From: GCA-2862585 sp036340235
GTDB lineage: Bacteria > Bacteroidota > Bacteroidia > Flavobacteriales > UBA7312
Length of the DNA: 64,000 bases
Direction: 5' to 3'
NCBI GenBank assembly: GCA_036340235.1
Contig: JAYYZE010000010.1
Coordinates: 10,566 to 74,565, forward strand
Every line of letters begins with the position of its first letter. Positions within the stretch are counted from its first letter, which is position 1. Below are positions 34,305 through 43,242 of the stretch, piece by piece. The position numbers and the translations under genes are program-made. The notes beneath the pieces were generated by a model. That model was not told where the DNA came from. It worked only from the letters and a program-made list of their open reading frames with translations, and ran no database searches.

Positions 34305-35279
34305 ATGAATCCAATAAAAGAAATTAAGTCCCCGGTGCAAGAAGAAATGCGCTTATTTGAAAGCAAGTTTAAGGATTCACTAAGTAGTAAAGTCCCATTA
34401 TTAGATAAGGTACTCCATTACATTGTAAAGCGCAAGGGCAAACAAATGCGACCCATGTTTGTATTTCTCAGCAACAAGCTATTTGGAGAAATTACAGAAA
34501 GTACATTTAGAGCAGCATCACTTATAGAATTACTTCATACAGCGACCTTAGTACATGATGATGTGATTGATGATGCCAATATTCGAAGAGGTTTTTTTTC
34601 GATTAACGCCTTGTGGAAAAATAAAATTGCTGTATTAGTGGGCGATTATTTACTCTCTAGAGGATTGCTTCTGTCATTAGAAAACGAAGAGTATAATCTT
34701 CTTCAAATTGTATCCAAGGCAGTCAAAGAAATGAGCGAGGGCGAATTATTACAAATTGAAAAAGCTCGACGCTTAGATATTGAAGAAGATGTTTACTTCG
34801 AAATTATTCGTCAGAAGACTGCTACTCTAATTGCTGCCTGTTGCGCTTGCGGTGCCACGGCGGCTGATCAATCTCCCGAAATCATTGAAAAAATGCGCCT
34901 ATTTGGTGAATACTCAGGCATAGCCTTTCAAATGAAAGACGATTTGTTCGATTATTACAACGATGACATCATTGGCAAACCAACAGGCATTGATATTAAA
35001 GAGCAAAAAATGACGCTTCCACTAATATATACGCTCAAGCATGCCAACAAGAAAGAGCACAGATTCATCATTCAAACAGTCAAGAATTACAGCACAGATA
35101 GTCAGCGAGTAGCACAAGTGCTTAAACTAGTAAAAGAAAGTGGTGGCATAGAATATACGGTTGATAAAATGAAGCATTTTCAGAAACAAGCTCTTAAACT
35201 GTTGAAAACTTTTGACGAGAACGACAGCCGAAAGTCATTAGAACTTTTAGTAAATTACGTCATTGAAAGAAAAAAATGA
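34305..35279 (+). CDS. ispB: Long-chain polyprenyl diphosphate synthase
   Basis: Trans-isoprenyl diphosphate synthase making the side chain of menaquinone. The 324 residues show the first Asp-rich motif LVHDDVIDDANIRRG (about 84-98) and the second one in FQMKDDLFDYYNDD (about 207-220), plus KGKQMRPMFV near the N-terminus. Product length (hexa- to octaprenyl) cannot be inferred safely; the length and sequence fit the octaprenyl-type subgroup. The stop overlaps the dnaG start by 4 nt (ATGA), so primase and quinone side-chain synthesis are co-transcribed. Confidence 0.92.
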   Translation: MNPIKEIKSPVQEEMRLFESKFKDSLSSKVPLLDKVLHYIVKRKGKQMRPMFVFLSNKLFGEITESTFRAASLIELLHTATLVHDDVIDDANIRRGFFSINALWKNKIAVLVGDYLLSRGLLLSLENEEYNLLQIVSKAVKEMSEGELLQIEKARRLDIEEDVYFEIIRQKTATLIAACCACGATAADQSPEIIEKMRLFGEYSGIAFQMKDDLFDYYNDDIIGKPTGIDIKEQKMTLPLIYTLKHANKKEHRFIIQTVKNYSTDSQRVAQVLKLVKESGGIEYTVDKMKHFQKQALKLLKTFDENDSRKSLELLVNYVIERKK

Positions 35280-37174
35280 TTCCGAAAGAAACCATTGACA
35301 ACATATTCGACAGTGCTAGAATTGAAGAGGTAGTAGGGGATTTTGTGACCCTCAAAAAACGAGGTGTAAATTTACTTGGAAACTGCCCATTCCATGATGA
35401 AAAAACACCTTCATTCACGGTATCACCGTCCAAAGGTATCTTCAAATGTTTTGGCTGTGGAAAGGGTGGTAATGCCGTGAATTTTGTTATGGAACACGAG
35501 CAATTTTCTTATCCTGAAGCCCTAAAATACTTAGCCAAAAAATACAATATAGAAATTATCGAAGAAGAACAAACGCCAGAACAAATTGAAAAGGCCAATG
35601 CTAGAGAAAGCCTGTACGTCGTTAATTCCTTCGCTCGAGACTTTTTTCGTCAAACATTACATCACAGCCCGGAAGGCAAAGCCATCGGTTTAACGTATTT
35701 TAAAGAACGTGGTGTTAGCAATGAAATGCTAGAAAAATTTCAATTAGGGTTCAATCCTGAGGGATGGGATACCTTTTCTTTAAAGGCAGAAAAGAAGGGT
35801 TACAAACAAGAATTTTTAGAAAAAACTGGATTGACCATATTCAAAGACGACAAACGATATGATCGATTTCGAGGACGTTTGATGTTCCCTATACACAGTA
35901 TTTCTGGCAGGGTAGTAGGCTTTGGCGGTCGTATTCTAAAAAAAACTGATAAGGCTGCCAAATACGTAAACTCACCTGAAAGTGAAATTTATAACAAAAG
36001 TAAAGTACTATACGGACTCTACTTTTCTAAATCGGCTATAATAAAGCACGACAACTGTTTTTTAGTAGAAGGTTATACGGATGTGATTGCCATGCATCAA
36101 CATGATATTGAAAACGTAGTAGCTTCATCAGGCACTTCATTAACGCAAGAACAAATCAAGTTAATTAGCCGATTTACAAAAAACATAACTATTTTGTTTG
36201 ATGGTGATGCGGCCGGTATTAAAGCATCGTTTAGAGGTATTGACCTCATTCTTTCTCAAGGAATGAATGTAAAGGTAGTTTTATTTCCTGAGGGAGAAGA
36301 TCCCGACAGCTATGCTAAGTCTTTAGGAAAAGAAGGTATTCAAGAATTCATTAATAAGAAAGCCCAAGATTTCTTAACCTTCAAAACAAATTTATTAAAA
36401 GACGAGAGCCAGAACGACCCCATCAAAAAAGTAAGTCTTATCAAAGAGGTGGTGTCCTCAATCGCTGTAATTCCTGACGAAATTACTCGTTCAGTTTATG
36501 TCAGTGAATGCTCCAAGTTACTTAACATAGGCGAGCGTGAAATTATTAATAAAATTCATCAACTAAAAAATCAATCTAAAGAGCAAGATAGGCAAAAAGA
36601 AAAAACGCCAAAGTCAGCTAATGAACTCAAAACAAATTTACCTTCCAATTCATGCGAATTTCAGGAAAAGGATATAATTCGATTTTTGTTACAATACGGC
36701 AATGAAAAAATCACAGTTGATGGAAATGATGTGTATGTGGCGCAATTTATTGTGACTGAGCTTAGCAATGAGATATGTTTTTCAAACACCAATTTGGAAG
36801 TCATTTTCAATGACTACTTTGAAGAAATGAAGAAAGGTGAACTACTAAAGCAAGAATTCTTTACTCAACATAAGGACCCTACCATATCTCAATTAGCAGC
36901 AGACATCATAAGCTCACCCTACAATATGAGCCAAAAATGGAAAGACCATGGAATATATACCCAAACAGAAGATATGCAACTGAGATCAGCTGTTGAAACA
37001 GCCATTTATTCACTTAAAGTAGCCAAAATTGGAGAGCGTATTCGAGTCAAAAACAAGGCTTTAAACGATGGGATTTCTTCGGAAAACGAATTAACTCTAT
37101 TATCTGAAATTAATGAACTGACTAAATTAAAAAAGGAAATTTCTTCAAAACTTGGAAGAACCATCTTGAAGTAA
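35276..37174 (+). CDS. dnaG: DNA primase
   Basis: Synthesises RNA primers at the replication fork. The 632 residues begin with a CHC2 zinc finger (Cys37, His40, Cys58, Cys61 in CPFHDEKTPSF and FKCFGCGKGGNA). The TOPRIM-containing catalytic core follows (about 120-430: RFRGRLMFPI, FLVEGYTDVIAMHQ with the conserved Glu, TILFDGDAAGIKAS with the DxD-like Asp pair). The C-terminal part is divergent, as is usual for the helicase-interacting domain. The last 30 nt overlap the convergent recJ gene. Confidence 0.95.
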   Translation: MIPKETIDNIFDSARIEEVVGDFVTLKKRGVNLLGNCPFHDEKTPSFTVSPSKGIFKCFGCGKGGNAVNFVMEHEQFSYPEALKYLAKKYNIEIIEEEQTPEQIEKANARESLYVVNSFARDFFRQTLHHSPEGKAIGLTYFKERGVSNEMLEKFQLGFNPEGWDTFSLKAEKKGYKQEFLEKTGLTIFKDDKRYDRFRGRLMFPIHSISGRVVGFGGRILKKTDKAAKYVNSPESEIYNKSKVLYGLYFSKSAIIKHDNCFLVEGYTDVIAMHQHDIENVVASSGTSLTQEQIKLISRFTKNITILFDGDAAGIKASFRGIDLILSQGMNVKVVLFPEGEDPDSYAKSLGKEGIQEFINKKAQDFLTFKTNLLKDESQNDPIKKVSLIKEVVSSIAVIPDEITRSVYVSECSKLLNIGEREIINKIHQLKNQSKEQDRQKEKTPKSANELKTNLPSNSCEFQEKDIIRFLLQYGNEKITVDGNDVYVAQFIVTELSNEICFSNTNLEVIFNDYFEEMKKGELLKQEFFTQHKDPTISQLAADIISSPYNMSQKWKDHGIYTQTEDMQLRSAVETAIYSLKVAKIGERIRVKNKALNDGISSENELTLLSEINELTKLKKEISSKLGRTILK

Positions 37175-38863
37175 GGCTTGTCTTATATCTTTTAATCTCA
37201 ATTGAAGAGACGTATTGCCGTTCCATTCGTTGACCTCCAAAACAAAACAAATATCAATTGGCTTCTTATCTTTGGCTAACTGATATTTCGAAGCCATTCT
37301 AAAACCAACCGCATCCAAGGTGTTGGAATGATCTGGTGAAGTTAGGCTTAATTTTAAATGCGATTGGTCCTGTCCAATAATTCGTCCATACCCTTTATCT
37401 AACACGCCTCGTAACATCAAAATTGGCTTGTTATTAGATGGACCAAATGGGGCCATTTGCTGAAAAATTCTAAATGTTTTATGAGTAATGTCCTGCCAAT
37501 CGACCTCTAAATCAACACTAATTTCTTCTCTGAGCATGTGCTCTTCTATTGTATTGCAAACAACTTGTTCAAATTTTTCAATAAACGCATTTAAATTTTC
37601 CTTTTTAAGAGTCAAACCAGCAGCATATTTATGTCCGCCAAACTGAATCAACAGGTCAGAACAGGCCTCAATAGCGTTGTACACGTCAAAGTATTTGACA
37701 GAACGTGCTGAACCAGTTAGCATTCCATTGCTTTCGGTCAGCACAATAGTTGGCTTATAATGAGATTCTATAAGTCGAGAGGCTACAATTCCCACTACAC
37801 CTTTGTGCCAATTGTCACTAAAAACCACGGTACTTTTTTTATTAGGATCTATTTGCTCAAGGGCTTCTTGCGTAATGGTTTGATCTAATTCTTTTCTAGT
37901 AAAATTGTGCTTTTCAATGTGTTGAGCTTTATCTTTAGCAATTAAAAAGTCATCTTCAATAAGTAATTCTACCGCTCTTTTACCGTGCTCGATTCTACCC
38001 GCAGCGTTAATACGAGGCGCCAAGCCAAAAACAACGTCAGAGATGGTTAATTGTTCATTCCTGTTAGCCTCTTTTAGTAATGCTTTAAGCCCTGTTCTTG
38101 GATTAGTATTTAGCTGTTTCAGACCATAATGAGCAAGCACTCTATTTTCACCAACGATAGGAACAATGTCAGCCGCGATACTCACAACCACCAAATCTAA
38201 AAAGGGGTAAAGTTTACTAGTTGATATATTGTGTTTTTGACAATAAGCTTGGGCTAATTTGAAGCCTACACCGCAACCACTTAATTCATCAAACGGGTAA
38301 TGACAGTCTGTTCGTTTGGGATCTAGTATTGCAACTGCTTGAGGTAGTTTATGAGCTGGTCGATGATGATCACAAATGATAAAGTCTATACCCAACGTAT
38401 TGGCATAATCGATTTTGTCAATAGCTTTAATGCCACAGTCTAAGCAAATGATTAAATCTATTTCGTTTTCCTCAGCATAATCAATGGCTTTATATGACAC
38501 ACCATACCCTTCATTATAACGATCTGGAATATAATATTCTATATTTTCTGAAAATGAGTTTAAGAATAAGTACATAAGTGCAACGGCCGTTGTGCCATCC
38601 ACATCGTAATCACCATACACCATGATACGCTGATGAGAATCCAATGCCAATGAAATACGATCCACCGCTTTTTCCATATCCTTCATAAGAAATGGATCAT
38701 GTAGGTGGTTTAGTTGCGGTCTAAAAAAGCGTTTTGCTTGTTCAAAATCAGTAATCCCTCTCTGTGCCAAGAGAGTTGCAATGATTGGAGATACCCCTAA
38801 ACTTTCTTGTAGGGATGTTAGTAAATCGTCATTAGGTAAGGGTTTTGTTATCCATCTAGCCAT
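37145..38863 (-). CDS. recJ: Single-stranded-DNA exonuclease RecJ
   Basis: 5'-3' exonuclease in recombination and mismatch repair. The 572 residues contain the DHH-family motifs MVYGDYDVDGTTAVALM (about 83-99), LDCGIKAID, ICDHHRPAHKLPQ (DHH, about 163) and, in the DHHA1 domain, QFGGHKYAAGL. A C-terminal OB-type domain completes it (LQLRLKDIRQ). The ATG lies within the last 8 nt of the DAHP synthase gene. It is convergent with dnaG, with a coding overlap of 30 nt. Confidence 0.95.
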   Translation of the reverse strand: MARWITKPLPNDDLLTSLQESLGVSPIIATLLAQRGITDFEQAKRFFRPQLNHLHDPFLMKDMEKAVDRISLALDSHQRIMVYGDYDVDGTTAVALMYLFLNSFSENIEYYIPDRYNEGYGVSYKAIDYAEENEIDLIICLDCGIKAIDKIDYANTLGIDFIICDHHRPAHKLPQAVAILDPKRTDCHYPFDELSGCGVGFKLAQAYCQKHNISTSKLYPFLDLVVVSIAADIVPIVGENRVLAHYGLKQLNTNPRTGLKALLKEANRNEQLTISDVVFGLAPRINAAGRIEHGKRAVELLIEDDFLIAKDKAQHIEKHNFTRKELDQTITQEALEQIDPNKKSTVVFSDNWHKGVVGIVASRLIESHYKPTIVLTESNGMLTGSARSVKYFDVYNAIEACSDLLIQFGGHKYAAGLTLKKENLNAFIEKFEQVVCNTIEEHMLREEISVDLEVDWQDITHKTFRIFQQMAPFGPSNNKPILMLRGVLDKGYGRIIGQDQSHLKLSLTSPDHSNTLDAVGFRMASKYQLAKDKKPIDICFVLEVNEWNGNTSLQLRLKDIRQALLQDGSSKF

Positions 38864-39917
38864 TTTGATTTAATATATGGGTTTGCATCAATACAGAATG
38901 TTTATGGATAAGCTCAAAAAGTTCAGCAATAGCATGTGTATCTAAATCAAATTGTTCACCCCACTCCTTTCTGCTTTTTAAGATTTCAAACCATCGTTCA
39001 ATTTGCAATATGGTAACATTATTGGCTTTTTTAAAATGACCAATTTCTTTTACGATTTCTGTTCGATTGGCAACGATTTCTAGCAATTGTTTATCAATAA
39101 TATCGATTTGTGAACGTAGATTTTTAAGGGTTGACTTAAAATCGGGGTTTGGAGTTGTGGATGTTCGCAGTATTAAATCATTGAGAATTTCTATAAGCCT
39201 ATTGGGCGTGATTTGCTGCTGTGCATCGCTAAGGGCTTGTGATGGCTTGTGATGACTTTCTATCATCAGCCCGTCCATATTTAAATCCATAGCTATTTGT
39301 GAGACTTCGGCTATCATGTGAGTGTTTCCTGAAATATGGCTAGGGTCACAAAGCAGGGGTAAATCTGGCACCAAACGCTTGAGCTTGATGGGTATTTCCC
39401 ATTTAGGCTCGTTACGAAAAGCCGACTTTTCTAAAGTAAAAAACCCTCTATGTATGGCAAATAGGTTATCAATTCCTTTTTTATTTAATCGCTCCAAAGC
39501 ACCCATCCACAAGCTTAGTTCGGGATGTAATGGGTTTTTAACCATTACTGCAATGTCAACACCACTTAATGCAGAGGCAATTTCTTGCACATAAAATGGG
39601 TTTACAGTGGTTCTAGCGCCTATCCAAAGAACATCTACATTAGCCTTCAAGCAATGTTCTACATGTTGAGCATTGGCAACCTCAGTGGCCACTTTAAGTC
39701 CTGTTTGGGATTTGACTTCTTGCATCCAAGTTAGTGCTTTTTGGCCCATGCCCTCAAATGAGTTGGGTCGTGTACGCGGCTTCCATATACCTGCTCTAAA
39801 TATAGAAATGGTATCTTTTAACGACTTAGCGGTGGACAGCATTTGCTCTTGGCTCTCAGCACTACAAGGGCCTGCTATGACAAGTGGTTTTTTAAATTGC
39901 TTGACGTTTAACTTCAC
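38856..39917 (-). CDS. Bifunctional DAHP synthase / chorismate mutase type II
   Basis: Fusion enzyme of aromatic amino-acid synthesis. The first about 255 residues are a 3-deoxy-7-phosphoheptulonate synthase of the KdsA-like type (VIAGPCSAESQEQM, FRAGIWKPRTRPNSFEG, LLCDPSHISGNTHMI, IESHHKPSQALSD). The last about 90 residues are an AroQ-type chorismate mutase (LRSQIDIIDKQLLEIVANR, EIGHFKK). This order, synthase first and mutase last, is a Bacteroidota arrangement; fusion makes the mutase both catalyst and feedback sensor in characterised cases. It overlaps rsmI by 4 nt and recJ by 8 nt, so it forms one operon. Confidence 0.95.
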   Translation of the reverse strand: MKLNVKQFKKPLVIAGPCSAESQEQMLSTAKSLKDTISIFRAGIWKPRTRPNSFEGMGQKALTWMQEVKSQTGLKVATEVANAQHVEHCLKANVDVLWIGARTTVNPFYVQEIASALSGVDIAVMVKNPLHPELSLWMGALERLNKKGIDNLFAIHRGFFTLEKSAFRNEPKWEIPIKLKRLVPDLPLLCDPSHISGNTHMIAEVSQIAMDLNMDGLMIESHHKPSQALSDAQQQITPNRLIEILNDLILRTSTTPNPDFKSTLKNLRSQIDIIDKQLLEIVANRTEIVKEIGHFKKANNVTILQIERWFEILKSRKEWGEQFDLDTHAIAELFELIHKHSVLMQTHILNQNG

Positions 39918-40588
39918 GATTTCTTTCCCTCAATTACAATTACAAATTCGCCTTTGGGTTCTCTTTCTTTGAAATGAGTGATAAGATCTGCCACGCTTCC
40001 ACGAATGGTTTCTTCAAACTTTTTGCTTAGTTCTCTACTGACAGATGCTTGCCTATCACTGCCAAAAGTTTCTGAAAATTGTTCAAGTGTTTTTAGTATA
40101 CGAAAGGGCGATTCGTAAAACACCATAGTCTTTGTTTCATGAGCCATTGACTGTAAACGTGTTTTCCTTCCTTTTTTGTGCGGTAAGAATCCATGAAATA
40201 CAAATCGCTCACAAGGCAGTGCCGAAAGAACGAGTGCAGGTATTAAAGCGGTTGCCCCTGGCAAACATTCTACCTCTTGTCCATGCTTAACACACTCCCT
40301 TACTAATAAGAAACCTGGATCTGAGATACCTGGTGTTCCCGCATCTGAAATTAAGGCAATGGATTTACCCGCTTGAAGGTTTTCTACCCACTTGCTGATG
40401 GTTTTATGCTCGTTGTGCATATGATAGGCTTTCATGGGTGTGTCAATGGAATAATGGGCTAAGAGTTTAGCGCTATTTCTAGTATCTTCTGCCAAAATAA
40501 TATCGACCTCTTGCATGGTCTGAACCGCTCGAAAGGTGATGTCTTTTAAATTACCTATTGGAGTAGGAACAATGACTAATTTTCCCAT
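39914..40588 (-). CDS. rsmI: 16S rRNA (cytidine1402-2'-O)-methyltransferase
   Basis: SAM-dependent 2'-O-methylation of C1402 in the ribosomal decoding centre. The 224 residues, with the tetrapyrrole-methylase fold, include LVIVPTPIGNLKDITFRA, ILAEDTRNSAKLL, ALISDAGTPGISDPGFLLV, LPGATALIPALVLSALP and VFYESPFRILKTL. It is slightly shorter than E. coli RsmI because the C-terminal extension is lacking. It starts the rsmI / DAHPS-CM / recJ operon; an exact box TAATTTTG lies 4 nt before the ATG. Confidence 0.95.
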   Translation of the reverse strand: MGKLVIVPTPIGNLKDITFRAVQTMQEVDIILAEDTRNSAKLLAHYSIDTPMKAYHMHNEHKTISKWVENLQAGKSIALISDAGTPGISDPGFLLVRECVKHGQEVECLPGATALIPALVLSALPCERFVFHGFLPHKKGRKTRLQSMAHETKTMVFYESPFRILKTLEQFSETFGSDRQASVSRELSKKFEETIRGSVADLITHFKEREPKGEFVIVIEGKKS

Positions 40589-40592
40589 TGTA

Positions 40593-40600
40593 CAAAATTA
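40593..40600 (-). promoter_or_regulatory. -7 box (TAATTTTG) of rsmI, N4 before ATG
   Basis: An exact minus-strand TAnnTTTG box separated from the rsmI ATG by TACA. It lies inside the last bases of the upstream DUF2279 gene region. Confidence 0.7.
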
Positions 40601-41470
40601 CATGAAAAAGGGATAAAATTCTAGTGAAGGAGTGATTCTTATAGTTGGAGCAGGGAATTTAATATAGTTTAGCCAATGTTTAATTCGTTTTGCTGTGGGG
40701 GTATTCCATTTTTTAAGTACTTGTTTCAAATCATAATCTAGGGCAATATAGAACTCATTCTTCCCTCCTACTTTAGTGGTGTTTTGCAAATACTGAGAGT
40801 CGTCCAGCCCCACCCCTAGCGACAATCCAATGTCAATATTATTTTGTTTAAATGGGTAAAAAGTCATCCAATAGGTTTGATTTATATAATCGTCAAAATA
40901 GGCGTGTTTATGGGGTGGTGCCCATGGTTTTTGTTCTCGACCTAGATCCCAATAATGATTGCTTCTTTTGTAGTAGCTAAATTTAAAATCAATGTATTGC
41001 ATGGGTTGCCAATATCGTTCGGCGACGGGTACCAAAGCCCCAACTGAGCCAGCACTAAAGTCCCAAATACTAAAGCCCCAATAAGGGGCATAAGCATCTT
41101 TCATTTCTATTGCTAGCTGAACAAAGGAGCCCATGGCAGCACCATACCAGTAGGCCTTTTTTTCATCAACTCCTGCCCATTTTAAATTAGAATGAAAAAG
41201 GTCAGCAACTATCAATCCGCCTAGAAAATGTCCTCCCTTATCGATATTCTTAGCATACCTCAAATCAGTGCCATCGTCAAAATGAAATGCAATAGACTGA
41301 TCACTCCACCACGAATTTTGAACATATAAATACGAACCAGCCAAAGTAGAAACACCACTAGACAATACTAACGTTAGTTTGTAGGGATTAATCTTTGTAG
41401 AGTCTGACTGAGAGTATGAATTAATTACAATTAAAAGCGATAAAATAACAACAAATAGGTGCTTAAACAT
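40598..41470 (-). CDS. DUF2279 (YfiM-like) envelope protein
   Basis: A 290-residue exported protein with an N-terminal signal peptide (about 1-20, ending NSYS). The core resembles DUF2279/YfiM: KNIDKGGHFLGGLIVADLF, then AYWYGAAMGSFVQLAIEMKDAY and WGFSIWDFSAGSVGALVP. Conserved His, Asp and Glu residues in the first two stretches are a feature of the family. The C-terminal half is probably β-rich and outer-membrane associated. The function is unknown. It is divergent from tdk, with promoter boxes that overlap each other's start regions. Confidence 0.83.
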   Translation of the reverse strand: MFKHLFVVILSLLIVINSYSQSDSTKINPYKLTLVLSSGVSTLAGSYLYVQNSWWSDQSIAFHFDDGTDLRYAKNIDKGGHFLGGLIVADLFHSNLKWAGVDEKKAYWYGAAMGSFVQLAIEMKDAYAPYWGFSIWDFSAGSVGALVPVAERYWQPMQYIDFKFSYYKRSNHYWDLGREQKPWAPPHKHAYFDDYINQTYWMTFYPFKQNNIDIGLSLGVGLDDSQYLQNTTKVGGKNEFYIALDYDLKQVLKKWNTPTAKRIKHWLNYIKFPAPTIRITPSLEFYPFFM

Positions 41471-41486
41471 ATTAAAATTCTATTTT

Positions 41487-41506
41487 TACATTTGTTAACA
41501 AAGTTA
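41487..41506. promoter_or_regulatory. Face-to-face promoter boxes, DUF2279 gene / tdk
   Basis: TACATTTG (41487-41494, plus, for tdk) and TAACTTTG (41506-41499, minus, for the DUF2279 gene) are separated by TTAA. The centre TTTGTTAACAAA is a perfect 12-bp palindrome. Each box covers the predicted start site of the other. Confidence 0.65.
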
Positions 41507-41511
41507 ATCCA

Positions 41512-42069
41512 TTGTTTTTAGAAAAAAATAATAAGAAAAAAGGAAGCATTGAGGTAATCTGCGGATCTATGTTTTCAGGAAAAACTGAAGAATTATTGAG
41601 GCGATTGAGGCGTGCTGAAATTGCCAAACAGACAGTTTTAATCTGTAAACCGTCCATTGAAAATCGATACGAAAAAAATAAAGTAGTATCCCATGACCGT
41701 AGTTCAATAGATTGTGTACTTGTTCAAACAGCCAATGAAATATTAAACTTGCCTAAAGATATTGATGTATTGGGTATTGACGAAGCCCAATTTTTTGGAA
41801 ATGAGTTGATTGATATTTGTAATACTCTGGCCAATAAGGGAATAAGAATTATCATTGCGGCATTGGACATGGATTATGAAGGGCAACCCTTTGAACCTAT
41901 TCCTCAGTTGTTAGCCATTGCGGACGAAGTGACCAAGGTTAGAGCTATATGTGTTCGTTGTGGCGATTTGGCTACCTTTTCCTACCGTACTGTCGAAAAA
42001 GATGAACGCATTTTAATTGGCGAAACTAAAGAATATGAGGCAAGGTGCCGACACTGTTTTTATAATTAA
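41512..42069 (+). CDS. tdk: Thymidine kinase
   Basis: Salvage of thymidine to dTMP by a type II (TK1-like) enzyme. The 185 residues contain the P-loop ICGSMFSGKTEELLRRL (about 17-33), VLGIDEAQFF (Walker B-like, about 86), the lasso Tyr region and a structural zinc site with CVRCGDL and ARCRHCF near the C-terminus. The start is TTG at 41512: family members in this phylum begin MFLE, and here TTG-TTT-TTA-GAA gives exactly that. The -7 box lies 17 nt upstream. alr follows immediately (ATG begins 1 nt after the stop). Confidence 0.93.
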   Translation: MFLEKNNKKKGSIEVICGSMFSGKTEELLRRLRRAEIAKQTVLICKPSIENRYEKNKVVSHDRSSIDCVLVQTANEILNLPKDIDVLGIDEAQFFGNELIDICNTLANKGIRIIIAALDMDYEGQPFEPIPQLLAIADEVTKVRAICVRCGDLATFSYRTVEKDERILIGETKEYEARCRHCFYN

Positions 42070-43152
42070 ATGTCCAACACCCACGAAACCATATTGTATG
42101 TTAACCTCAAAATACTAGAGGACAACTATAATTTCCTAAAAAATACCTTTTGTAAACAAAACAAAGTTATTGCTGTCGTAAAAGCATTTGCCTACGGACT
42201 TGGCGACGTTGAAGTAGCTAAAAAACTAGAGTCATTAGGAGTTGATGGTTTTTGGGTCGCTGATTTTGAGGAGGGCGTTCATCTCAGAAAAAATGGTGTT
42301 TCTATACCCATTATGGTAGCCAATCCAGGGTTTAAAAGTAAAGCAGTAGTTTTAGAATACAACTTAGAACCAGTAATTTATAACCATCGAATCTTGGATT
42401 TATATTGTTCAGCAAAAGCACATGTTAATGTCCATATAAAATTCAATACTGGCATGAATCGTTATGGTTTTGATATCGAAGATGTGGATGAGCTTGCAAA
42501 AGTTATTACCGCTAATAAATACATTACTATCAAAAGTATATGCTCGCATTTATCGTCATCTAATGATAAACATTATGACTCCTTTAGCAATAATCAAATA
42601 GACAAGCTTAAATTAGTCGGTAATCGACTAGAGTCAGCTTTAGGAACAACCTTGCCCAAACATATACTAAACAGTAATGGTATTTTACGTTTTACATCAA
42701 ATAAAGTCGATTGGGTTAGACTGGGTATTTGCCTGTATGGAGGTCTTGAACACCCAAATCTCAGTCAAATATTTACATTACAAAGTGTTATCAATCAAAT
42801 TAGACAAGTTGAAGCCGGTGATAGTGTTGGCTATCAGCATTCGTTTATCGTCAAAAAAAATATGCAGATTGCCATCGTACCGGTGGGTTACGCCGATGGT
42901 ATAAACAGAAAATTGGGGCAGTCTAAAGGCAGGGTTCTGATAAATAATAGATTGTGTTCCATTCTTGGCGAAATTAGTATGGATAGCATGATAGTGGATG
43001 TCACAAATACAAAAGCCTCAGAAGGCGATGATGTCATCATTTTTAGTCCGGAACAGTCTGTGGTAAGTTTGTCTAATTCATTGGGGACTATTTCATATGA
43101 GATAATGGCTACTTTAAATCGTCGAATAAAACGAATTTACCTGAACGAATAG
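42070..43152 (+). CDS. alr: Alanine racemase
   Basis: PLP-dependent conversion of L-alanine to D-alanine for peptidoglycan. The 360 residues have the cofactor lysine in VIAVVKAFAYGLG (Lys38), NTGMNRYGF, the second catalytic Tyr in SVGYQHSF, and VPVGYADGINRKLG with GEISMDSMIVDVT towards the C-terminus. Many Bacteroidota carry Alr fused to MurF; this one is a free-standing racemase. Its ATG directly follows the tdk stop, so the two are translated from one message. Confidence 0.95.
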   Translation: MSNTHETILYVNLKILEDNYNFLKNTFCKQNKVIAVVKAFAYGLGDVEVAKKLESLGVDGFWVADFEEGVHLRKNGVSIPIMVANPGFKSKAVVLEYNLEPVIYNHRILDLYCSAKAHVNVHIKFNTGMNRYGFDIEDVDELAKVITANKYITIKSICSHLSSSNDKHYDSFSNNQIDKLKLVGNRLESALGTTLPKHILNSNGILRFTSNKVDWVRLGICLYGGLEHPNLSQIFTLQSVINQIRQVEAGDSVGYQHSFIVKKNMQIAIVPVGYADGINRKLGQSKGRVLINNRLCSILGEISMDSMIVDVTNTKASEGDDVIIFSPEQSVVSLSNSLGTISYEIMATLNRRIKRIYLNE

Positions 43153-43242
43153 GTGTACAGCATACAGGCATCGACACCGTCCCTAGCTCATTATATTTAC
43201 ATGATTTGAATCAAGAAATAAAACCATTTTCTTTATATTCTT

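Noticed and set aside
43153..43242. Possible small gene between alr and the S41 protease gene
   Set aside because: Only 90 nt, no start with a credible frame, no hairpin or promoter box recognised.
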